DNA from: Phorcus lineatus
Taxonomy: Eukaryota; Mollusca; Gastropoda; Trochida; Trochidae
Direction of reading: 5' to 3'
Assembly: GCA_921293015.1 (NCBI GenBank)
Contig: OV121090.1
Coordinates: 2,480,001-2,544,000 of the forward strand
Length of the DNA stretch: 64,000 nt
Shown: piece after piece, positions 54,901-64,000 of the stretch
How positions within the stretch are numbered: position 1 is the first letter of the stretch
Layout of the letters: the number at the start of each line of letters is the position of its first letter
The notes under the pieces: generated by a model
Databases searched by the model: none
What the model saw: the letters and a program-made list of their open reading frames with translations, nothing else
Told to the model about the DNA's origin: nothing
Translations under genes and position numbers: made by a program

Positions 54901-55070
54901 ATGGACAGTCCGGTTGGAAGTTAATATCATCCAATGTTGATGGTAAATTGCGTTTTTCATTTAATGTAATAACACCTTTGAGCAATATTGAAAATAATAC
55001 AATATGTTTGACGTGGGTTTATTCTTATGGTGAGAGTGACGGTTATTATTCATGTCAGATCAAAGTGTGA
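51969..55070 (+). CDS. Secreted C-type lectin-like protein with an extra C-terminal domain
   Basis: Proposed exons 51969-52023, 53073-53264 and 54520-55070 (phases 1 and 1 agree) give 265 residues. The start MSSQNMLRCTIILLYMNQ looks like a signal peptide. The second exon has GKCYYAWPEPGNYGHATSAC, the first part of a C-type lectin-like domain with its WIGL half in exon 3: FSRVWIGLERRMASWRWFKG, then FAWETC and IRFVCE. No EPN/QPD sugar-binding motif is visible, so carbohydrate binding is doubtful. The last ~115 residues form a separate domain, mostly beta-like, ending DGYYSCQIKV. This recalls an Ig-type D-x-x-Y-x-C strand, but I cannot place it. Exon 2 could be read upstream to a TTG at 53021; the acceptor TTATTTTCAG at 53072 is preferred. 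Confidence 0.68.
52581..52731. mobile_element. A/T-rich palindromic MITE nested in an older MITE
   Basis: The left CCGCAGGCCCTCGGATCATT pairs with the right AATGATCCGAGGGTCTGTGG, with poly-A/T inner arms. TTATTT flanks both sides (52575-52580, 52732-52737) as a possible target duplication. The surrounding 52445-52800 sequence (GGCGCGCGCAAG, TTTTCGATCAAAATTACA) resembles the TTAA MITE family interrupted here. It lies in intron 1 of the lectin-like gene. Confidence 0.7.
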
Positions 55071-55252
55071 GAATAGCGGAATTGTGATATGCATATCTTA
55101 TACACAAGTGATTAACCACATGTCAATATTTAGAAAACAACTCGGTACAAATTGTTACGGGACATATGCTCCAGTACAAATAATGATCAGTCCCGAGCTT
55201 TGGCGAGGAACTTAACACAATTTCGTCGAGGGCATGTGTCCCCTTGAAACTG

Positions 55253-55665
55253 GTGTAATGACCGTGACAGGAGTTAGTTATGGTGATCGTGACAGGAGTT
55301 AGTTATGGTGACCGTGACAGGAGTTAGTTATGGTGACCGTGACAGGAGTTAGTTATGGTGACCGTGACAGGAGTTAGTTATGGTGACCGTGACAGGAGTT
55401 AGTTATGGTGACCGTGACAGGAGTTAGTTATGGTGACCGTGACAGGAGTTAGTTATGGTGACCGTGATAGGAGTTAGTTATGGTGATCGTGACAGGAGTT
55501 AGTTATGGTGACCGTGACAGGAGTTAGTTATGGTGACCGTGACAGGAGTTAGTTATGGTGACCGTGACAGGAGTTAGTTATGGTGACCGTGACAGGAGTT
55601 AGTTATGGTGACCGTGACAGGAGTTAGTAATGGTGATCGTGACAGGAGTTAGTTATGGTGATCGC
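55253..55665 (+). repeat. 25-bp minisatellite 3' of the lectin-like gene
   Basis: Sixteen or so near-identical copies of GGTGACCGTGACAGGAGTTAGTTAT with occasional GATCGT variants. It starts about 185 bp after the stop codon and may be transcribed in the 3' UTR. Confidence 0.93.
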
Positions 55666-56986
55666 CATGATTCCAATGACAATGACCATGCTACTATTGC
55701 TGATAACCACATGATGATGATTATTATTATGATGTTGACGTTGATACCCATGTCACTTACGAGTTTTAATCAAATGTTGATGATAACCCGGAGTCTTATG
55801 ATGATACTTATGATGGTGACTTGGTTATGCGATGATAAACCCATGATGATAATGACGATTACCATCCTTATTGCTAAAAATAAATTTCTTTGTGGTGATG
55901 AAGATTATTAAAACGTTTTTTAAATTAATGTTTCAGATGTGTCGAAAGTTGAGTCTTACATATTCAGAAGAAGTCAAATCTCGTCCTTGCAATTATTGAC
56001 GTCATTTCCGGCCAGGAGTCTTCTTCAGTGCACGCTCATCTGTTTGAATAAGGACTCTGGATGCACGGGAATAGTCTTCTCGAGGACATCGTGTCTGCTA
56101 AGGGTTAAATGAAAAGAGACTATTTCTTGTAACAGTATTTAGCACATTCAGTTGTTCAGGGCTAGCCTACTTGAATGGACTATTCTGCGGACAAAATAGA
56201 ACAATGTTGTATATTGATTCTTGCAAAATCACTGGAAAGCACTTACTGCGGCGTTTATCATTAAAACTACACATCATGTGCTGGACTGATACGACATCAT
56301 GTGCTGGACTGATACGACATCATGTGCTGGACTGATACGACATCATGTGCCCGCTGGCTTGATACGGCACCATGTGTCGACAGGCTTCAGACAAGGTCAT
56401 GAGGCCCTAGGGTTTAATCAACGTCATTTGCCTCCATGTTTTCATTATTATCACGTTATTTGTCATTTTGACTGACATACCGGGTAGAGGTGACATCATG
56501 TGTCATTTTAAAAGAAATTTTACATAATCGCATTCTCTTGTTTCCGAACCTCCCTTATCAATCCTGACTAATACACGAGCCAATCGTTGCTTCTTCGGAT
56601 ACGTTTTTAAAAGGTCTTAAGAGGTGCATACTACATCCAAATATGACGGGAAGAATGGATGACCAACCTTTATGTCGTGCAAGGTGCAAGGTACCTGTCA
56701 ACTCAATATCAGCATTTGGGAGAATTGGACAAGGATGAACAAGTGACGCTCCATGCACTGAGCCGATCCAACCATACAGGGTAGACTTTAATGACGGAAG
56801 GTCAAACCCACGTCAGTATACATTATATATTATGCAATATTCCACACATGTATATCCTAACTAAAACATTTTCAACGGAAAATGCGCATTTTCATGAGTA
56901 ATTACGATGCCGGACAAACAACTATAAAACACATTTTATTCATCAATGAGCATCTTGCCGGTTGTCTCATGCAACTCCAGATAGTA
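55666..56986. other. Intergenic spacer between convergent genes
   Basis: A CATGATGATRA-rich low-complexity stretch (55680-55870) and three 23-bp repeats CATCATGTGCTGGACTGATA+CGA at 56273-56345. No gene is recognised. The EGF gene's 3' UTR is at the right end. Confidence 0.5.
56935..56940 (-). terminator. Poly(A) signal AATAAA of the EGF-repeat gene
   Basis: AATAAA on the minus strand 47 bp beyond the stop codon at 56987-56989. It supports 57126-56987 being the terminal coding exon. Confidence 0.6.
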
Positions 56987-59900
56987 TCACAATATATCAC
57001 TCGCTCTGCACGTGCGCCTGTCTCTCTGTAGCCTCTGTCCGGGCGGACACACACACGTGAAACCCCCGTATCTGTTCTCACATCTGTAACTGCAGCGATG
57101 TAACCCATGAACACACTCGTTAACATCTGAAACAGTCAAGTCTGAACCGTTGGAACTTCCCTATCTTGCAATCAAAATCTGTCCTTAACATGGACAGAGA
57201 CCATTCTACAGACAGAGCATCAAACTCATATCTTCAGATTAGGTTTAGGATAATATTTGAACAGATTTAATTATTAACTAATTGATACTATATAGTAACA
57301 CCTCATGCTGATTAAAATCGACCGTGTTCCGAGGAATACAAGTTTTTAAAATTGACTCTAACTGGGACTTTCCTCTCCGTAACGGTCTGAAAGCAGTTTG
57401 CCCTGTAATTTTCAGGGTCACCTATTTCGACAGTTACATTTATGAGAAGCTTGTTTGTTCATTTTGAAACAAGGAGTTAACCGTATCGTTTTTGTTCAGT
57501 ATAAGAATAATAATCTACGTTGCTGATATCACCAAACTCGATAACGGAACAATCCTAATGACAAGTATTACAAACACGACCAACATCGTGATAACACTAG
57601 CTAGGTATGACAAACTATTCCTGATCTTCTTCACTGTGTATAAGAAGCTATGCAGCAATAAACTCACCCAGCTGACACACCCGCCCCCTAAACTGCAGGG
57701 GACATACACACTGTCCATCGTCACACCGTCCTCCGTTCCGACACTCGGGCTCACATGTCATGTCTGGAACATTTCCAACAGATAAACAGTTTTAGTAGCG
57801 ATTTAAAGGATTCACACGACGACTTTCTTCAGCCTCCCACTTTCACCTGTAGAACTGCTAAACTTCACTTGTACGAGATACAGCCATTAATGCACTAGTA
57901 CAATCGCTTAACTACACCTGTACAACTATTGAAGCACTATTGAAGCACAGAAGAAATAACTAGAATTAAAGTCATACTCTTAGGAGGGCGCAATCTCATT
58001 ACAACAAAATCTAATATTGCTGCACTACGTTACGCAGATTATAGATCTCGCTAGGCTCCCGTACTCAAGCCGTCAGGTTAACCTTTGCTTCAGTTTGACT
58101 TCTAACTCTCATTGGCTTGCCGCAGATACCATACCATCAAGCAATCACAATGCGTGTCCCTTCGTGCCCTGGAAAGAGATCGCAACTACTAAAGCATAGA
58201 AAAGTTGAAACTCTTATAAATTTTACACAAGACAAGTTGAAGTTAATATTTTGCATATGTCCGCTAACATGAATCAACCCAGCAGATTTACTTCTAAGAT
58301 TTAAGTCTTGGACGAAACAAGGGTCAATCTCATTAGCATATAAACGTCGCATATGACTAACATATAATTATTAAGAAACCTAATATTGGTATTTTTACAT
58401 GTTTTTGTTGTTTTTGTTTCTCAGCATGTTTATGGTTAATTTGTTTCACGAAATTTAAAATTATTCAACGAATAGTACAAACTAACAGACGAAACGTTTA
58501 CTCAACGTAACTGTTTCCAGAATAAGCATTTGGATTGTTACGGTCTACTAAAGGATAACGTTGAGGAATGCAGAGTTTGCTTTCGAAAGATAACTCCATA
58601 GCTTCGATTTGACTTGTTTGTCCAACAAACCGTACTAGGGTAAATTGAAAGTACATAAAGTACATTGATTCGGGTGTTAAGGCAGTTCGACATTCGGAAA
58701 ACAGTCGGAAGTTTTTGGTTTCCGAGATCTGAAAAACGTACATGCGAAACGCAAATTGCCTGCACCATAGATTACGGGGCGAACTCGCCGATCGGCTGAT
58801 TTGATTTATGTCAGAGGCAAACCTGACGGCTCACTTAACGGAGCCTGATGAGATCTACACGCGTAATGTAGTGGAGCAAATAGATTTCATTTCAATGAGA
58901 TTGAAGAAGGCGCATCTAGGGGGGGGTGATGGTTGAAAAATATACTTAGTTCCTCAAGTCATGTTTCCATGGAAACGCTCGAAAAAGTGTCTTTATTATG
59001 TGGTACATCTAGGGATTATGGCTGACATATGTATCAAGTTATATTAGTCATGGAAACTTCTGAAATAAAATCATTTTGTAGGTCTAGGGATCATTGTCGA
59101 CCTGTCTATGGAGTTTGGTAAAGCTAGCCATGTAAAGTTTAGGAGGTATTCTCCGTTACACAGCGCATAACATCTAGTGAGGTTATATCCCAGGGTATAT
59201 ATGGAGAGCGAGAGCGTATACTTTTTACCGTGAGACAGGATGAGACTGGTCTGGTGATTTCGTCAACTCAAAAGAACATAAGACGCCGATACACGAGCCC
59301 AACCAATTCCATCTAATGATTGAACTATTTCTCTAATAAACTCACTGATGCACGACCTCCCATCACTGTCGAGTCTGGAGCCCGGCGGACACACACACGC
59401 GTAGCTCCCGTATGTGTTGCGACAATACGCGTCACACAGGCCTTGTCTGCCGGAACATTCGTCCAGGTCTGGGGACAGAAAAATCAACTGTAGGCCTACA
59501 TCATCTTGACTAAATCAAATACCTTACTGTTAAGATGGTCCATCATTCACATGGTTTGTCGACCAAAGGGGCTGATTCGATACGTCGGATGACCTTAGCC
59601 ATAGTGTACTAACGTTACATCTAGATACATCAGATTACCATGACCCCTTGCCAATGACCTGTGAAATTCACAAATAGACATATACATACAAATACAGGAC
59701 AATATAGACTACTTCAACTCTAATAATGCACAAATGTACACAGTTTTCCCAAGAAGGAGGTACATTATCTCAAAATTGAACTCCTTTACTAATCTGGCAT
59801 AAATCTCGGATTGCAGACCACGATACAACATAATATAAAGAAGTTGAAATTGTTAATTGTTGGTCGTTGGTACGTTGCATTGGTCATTACAAGGGACCTC

Positions 59901-62900
59901 TGACATGTTACTGGGACTTTCTTAAATTTGACTCAGAGCTAGGGAAATATCACACGAAGCCATGTAAGCTACTCACCAGATTCACAGACATTTCCGGTGA
60001 AGCCCGGGGGACACACGCAGCGTCCATCCCTGCACTTGCCTCCGTTCAGACAGCCTGGCACACACCGCAACTCTGGGCAGCATAAAGGTTAATAGATGAT
60101 GATGATGATGATAAAGATGATGATGATGATGATGATGATAATGGTGTTCAATGGACTTTGGCTTTGCCAGATTTCAAAAGTTCGATCTTTCGTGCAAGTC
60201 TTTATCCTATAGAAATTGTCCGGGATTTTCATGAGCAGTCGCAAATACTCGACGCTAAAAAGAGATTGCCTCGACGCTAAAAAGAGATTGCCTTTTGCGA
60301 ACAAAATAATATGAGAGGCAGGGCGGATCATGATTTGGAATTCTAGTTTGATTTACGATTAAATCACATTGATTAACAATGAAATACGGCAAGGCAAGTA
60401 AAGGGAGGTAAAAGAATTATCGAGTCGAGCCTACCGTGGATCTAGAGCATAATTGGGAACCCTCTGAACGTTGACTCTGGAAGTTTAATTTCTACAAATG
60501 GTCTCATTTATATCTAAATATTATAAAAAATAATCTATGTACGGATAGAAAATCCACAAATTAACAAATGATTTATGATAAGACTAATCAACAATGCCTT
60601 GTTATCCCGTAGAAAGGCTGTTCACGCTCGTAGCACCGATGAATGGCTTCACATCTCATTCTTGTTTTATTTTAGTATACGCTCTCATTTATCTATTCAG
60701 TAAATCTAAATCAACCAAAATGTCATCCTCAGTACCATTTATATTAAAATCAAGTTCAGGTACCATATTTGTATAAACGGGAATGTCTCTTTGAATTTCG
60801 TTTCCACCAAAAATATCCCGATAGAACTGTCTTATTAAGAAGTCTTTTTATTGGATACAAGGGTTGCCTTCCAATTACTTACATTTCTTAATTTTCCTAT
60901 CATCACTTTAAAAACAAGATGCAGTGCCTCTTAAGATCATCAGGTTGGTGAATAACCTAGCACATAATACCTCCTTATGAGATTATGGTTTGAACGGTCA
61001 CCAACCACATTAATAAACTACATTCATTGGTGACATTGGTAAAAAAAAGAGATAGCTGCGAGAGGTAATAACATAATGTTTGAATATAAAAATGCACGTA
61101 TCTGGCTACATGCAAAGGGAGATATTTCTTAGCTAAATATATATATGATAAAATCGGTTCATGCATGATGAGACAGCATCGGCAATTCTTACTTTAAAAA
61201 CTTCCATTTGCTTATGTGCGTTAAATTTCTCAAAATCGAACATGGTGGTATGAAGATACCTATCAAACAATAATGATGACGATGGTGAAAACCTACCCGA
61301 GCAGGTCCGCCTGTCCGTGTTGAGGGTGGTCCCTTCGGGACACTCACATTCAAAATGGCCGAATGTGTTCCTACACCGGAACTCACAGAATCCTGCCGGC
61401 AGGTCCAGGCACTCGTCCACGTCTGATAAATGCGAAAGTAAGAACATGAATCAACATGCCGAGGATACAATAAGGTCTGCTTTGCAAACAGTTCATCTAA
61501 TCATACCGACATTGTATTATGGAATTAAGGTTATACTCCGTTTTGAAGGACAATACCTAAACGTTAACAAATATCTAGATAAGATTTTCTACACATATCC
61601 GGTTTGAATGGCGATAACCCGTTCATCCACGACCTATTCTAAAACCTACCACAATGTCATCCAACGAGTACAGGTTTTTAAACCCATGATATTTTTTGAC
61701 CAAATGACCTTTGGTGTAATGAGATTTCAAAATATGAGCTTTTAGTCATATGTAACGTGAAATACCTTCCTGACACGTCTTGCCGATGACACCAGGCGGA
61801 CACACACAACTTCCATTCCGACAGGTTCCTCCATTAGCACACTGCGGAGAACAGCCCGACAGGAAGCCACGTAGCAGATCCCGGCAGCTTCGTCTCAGGT
61901 GTCTGTCAGTGTGTTCCAGCTTACAGTTCTCAACGGTGTCTGTTCTGCAGGTATTCCCCTCACACAAAACCTCCTCGAATACCTCCAGTTGGCAGCGGAC
62001 ACCTGCCGAGGTGTTCACAACTCCGTATCCGGTCGGGCAGGGCGAGACTTCAGTAGGCCCAGGGCACGGGTCTGTCAGGCAAATACAGGTTGATTCACTG
62101 GCTAGAGGGAGCTTGTGGCCCTCCATGTCAGGTGAAGGATACTGATCTGTTGGTTCAGGGTTTGTTGACAGTCCATATCCCGGTGGACAGTTCAGTCTCA
62201 CGCTGAATGTCAGACACTTGATGCCGATATCAGTTTGAACTGGACGTTTGTCTTCATCACAAAGCTCAGTAGCAGGAGTCAGCTTTTTGCAAGCCGGTCC
62301 GTTAAAAGTGACAAACATAATTTCCCCGATTTTGCATCTCGATCCGTGTCCATTCTGTTCCTTTTCACAGAAGAATCCCATTCCAATCCGAACCATTCGC
62401 TGCCCAGTAGTACAGGTCAAGTTGACCTGTGACTTCTTGATGCACTCAAACCCGTGCAGCATCTTTACGACAACCTCTTCAGTGCGACAGGTCGGAAGAA
62501 GATCGATCTCAGAGACGTTCACATCCTGACACTGAAACCCTCTAGGAGTGGCGGTCTTGATCTTCCCGTCTGCGCACACCCCTCCTGTCTTCCCCGACAG
62601 ACTGACCCGCGACGTCTTCCTGGTCGTGCGTCTGTACTTGCACTCCATGCCCTTGGCGGTGCGCACCAGTTCAAGACCTTTAGGACACGGGAGTCCGGTC
62701 AGGGAGTCCTTGTTCGTCCGTCTACATCGCGGACCTTTCGGGCCCTCCCTGAGAATCTGGCCTATTGGGCACTTAACCTTAGCTAAGCGGATTCGTGGGT
62801 CGAGTCCACAAGTCTCACCTCGGGGTTTTTTAATGACAATCTGTGGATGTTTGCAGACTAAAGGAGGTCTTGTGGTTAAAGTGAAGGTTGGACCTACGTA

Positions 62901-63936
62901 CTGACACACGACACCTATAGGAGTCCTCACGGGCCTAAGTCCCACAGCACACGGAGGTAAGGTCGTGGTGGTTGTCCTTAGAACACACATCCTCCCGAAC
63001 CCGGTGACTACAACATCTTCATCGTCTCTACATGTAAACGGAGTTGTTGTTGGAGTAGTCGTAGTAGTTGATGTGGGAGTAGTAGTAGTTGTTGTTGTTG
63101 TCGTAGTTGTAGTAGTTGTTGTTGTAGTAGTGGTTGAAGTAGTTGTAGTGCTTGGTTTATCCACGCATCTGAGGCCATCAGGAGAAGACACTAGTCTCTG
63201 AAAAGGGGAGCAGGAAGGTGGAGATGGAGTTGTCTGTTCTTGACACCGCTTCCCGTCACGTGTGTCGACGAGTACCTGCCCCGGGGCACACGTAATGCTG
63301 TCTTCACCCACCGCACACTCCACCCCTGTCTCCCCCATCACTGCCTTCTCACCCGGAGGACAAACCTTGGCCAGCAGTTCCTTCAAGACGCTCGCCCTGA
63401 GGGGACGACAGACCACGATGCCATCGAATAGACCTCTGTGGTAACCTTCAGGACACTTGATCTTGGAAGGGTCTATTAAGTTTGAGGGTGGCGTGGTTGT
63501 TAAACTGCTGAGTCGGTTTTTCTGGTTGCAGAGGTCACCCCGACACGTCCACTCTCCGTCCCCGTCTCTCTGCATCAGCTCTTCATTCTGACCTAGCTTG
63601 GACCTCTCCTTCATATATTCCAGTAACGGTTTTCCTTGAAATTTAGCGTCATGGTGATTGCTAAAATGTCTCCCATTAAATATCTGTTTTGATTGTTGTT
63701 TTCGATTATTATTCAATTTGAAACCAGTATCTAGTTTCCCCGAGTTTCTCTTCATCTCTCTTGTTCCAGATTGCGACACATGGTACGTTCTTTTTACTTC
63801 CTGTTGATACAGTGGTGACTGTTTCCCTGACGCGTGAGGTCTATCTCCTATCTTGGGTAGGTCAGTGGAACTAACTAGGTAATCCTCTTCGTGGGGGAAC
63901 ACGCTCCAGAACTGTCGTTTATTCAAGTTCCCGTTG
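56987..63936 (-). CDS. Large extracellular protein with Cys-loop repeats and alternating EGF domains (5' end outside window)
   Basis: Seven exons on the minus strand: 63936-61766, 61422-61297, 60072-59977, 59468-59346, 57763-57668 and 57126-56987 (stop, or splice at 57001), with every intron phase 1. The first visible exon opens at an acceptor (TTTTTGTCAG), so the start codon and any signal peptide lie beyond the right edge. It encodes ~140 basic polar residues, then 15 short cysteine loops, interrupted by a Thr-rich stretch of ~35 residues, then an EGF ([18 protein letters not shown]). The later exons encode, in turn, calcium-binding EGF (DVDECLD), EGF ([16 protein letters not shown]), calcium-binding EGF (DLDECSG), EGF ([13 protein letters not shown]) and calcium-binding EGF (DVNECVHG). 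It is likely secreted or matrix-bound, with unknown function. I know no named family with this order. Confidence 0.85.
60097..60141. repeat. (GAT)n microsatellite
   Basis: GATGATGATGATGAT with one interruption, inside an intron of the EGF-repeat gene. A duplicated 24-bp block (CTCGACGCTAAAAAGAGATTGC) follows at 60249-60292. Confidence 0.85.
60510..60850 (+). repeat. Dispersed repeat copy 2
   Basis: Second copy of the sequence at 50690-51015, same orientation, in an intron of the EGF-repeat gene. It has no coding content and its class is unknown. Confidence 0.7.
61992..63455 (-). other. Fifteen 16-residue cysteine loops, C-x11-G-x2-C
   Basis: Within the large exon of the EGF gene. Examples are [64 protein letters not shown] and [16 protein letters not shown]. 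All fifteen are 16 residues from Cys to Cys. Fourteen have Gly at loop position 13 (the first, [16 protein letters not shown], has it at 12). Position 8 is often Val. Linkers between loops vary in length and are Thr/basic-rich. Confidence 0.85.
63017..63160 (-). repeat. Thr-codon microsatellite inside the coding exon
   Basis: ACA/ACT/ACC repeats (GTT/GTA on +) encode a mucin-like run of about 30 Thr with Ser and Pro, between the fourth and fifth cysteine loops. It is probably O-glycosylated and length-variable. Confidence 0.85.
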
Positions 63937-64000
63937 CTGACAAAAAATGACCTTGACCTCTTATTTTTTAGCCTTGGCCTTTGATCTACATTTGACCTTT

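Noticed and set aside
62248-62904. Several + strand ORFs opposite the large Cys-loop exon
   Set aside because: Antisense shadows of a Cys-patterned coding exon.
63924-63926. Start codon of the EGF-repeat gene
   Set aside because: The apparent Met is a TTG; the exon opens at the splice acceptor at 63937, so the true start lies outside the window.

Overview
This window looks like nuclear DNA from an animal, most likely a mollusc and perhaps a gastropod. Its genes are intron-rich with GT-AG introns and short conserved exons, the intergenic DNA is AT-rich, and there are tRNA-derived SINEs, many MITEs and many minisatellites. The gene set (NEDD8, APRT, CCDC102A, a hnRNP U-like protein, a TRIM-type ligase, a C-type lectin-like protein and an EGF matrix-type protein) is metazoan. 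The mollusc assignment is an inference from the SINE tail style and the lectin/TRIM/EGF content; it was not tested by any search. Layout: 1-811 holds the last two exons of NEDD8 (+). 5141-8207 is a complete four-exon APRT gene (-), tail-to-tail with NEDD8. 8.2-13.4 kb is intergenic and holds an intact miniature LTR element (12426-12840) and an older copy of it interrupted by a MITE (9746-10606). 13512-20918 is CCDC102A (+). 21-29.9 kb is gene-poor repeat DNA. 29898-37020 is a nine-exon hnRNP U-like gene (-) with SPRY and P-loop domains; its frame closes across every junction. 37-42 kb is repeat-rich. 42145-44519 is a RING/B-box/coiled-coil/NHL-like gene (+) lying between two unrelated 21-bp minisatellites, one of them 3.8 kb long (45.3-49.1 kb). 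49-52 kb has transposon remnants. 51969-55070 is a three-exon secreted C-type lectin-like gene (+). 56987-63936 is the 3' part of a large gene (-) that runs off the right edge: a 2.2-kb exon with 15 copies of a fixed-length cysteine loop, a Thr-rich linker, then alternating EGF and calcium-binding-EGF exons. Four observations stand out. First, the C-x11-G-x2-C 16-residue loop repeated 15 times in the right-edge gene is not a module I recognise. Second, a 415-bp TRIM-class retroelement has LTRs that carry a tRNA-like pol III A/B-box sequence. Third, at least two intronic minisatellites were seeded on the authentic 5' splice site of the exon beside them, and the 3.8-kb array carries a GTAAGT donor consensus in nearly every 21-bp unit. 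Fourth, that 3.8-kb array keeps an exact 21-bp register over at least 2.8 kb and has a 924-bp (44-unit) higher-order duplication. The genes do not form an obvious functional cluster: the left half is housekeeping (neddylation, purine salvage, RNA binding) and the right half is extracellular or innate-immunity-like. All exon boundaries were read by eye from splice consensus, reading-frame phase and family similarity, with no transcript evidence.
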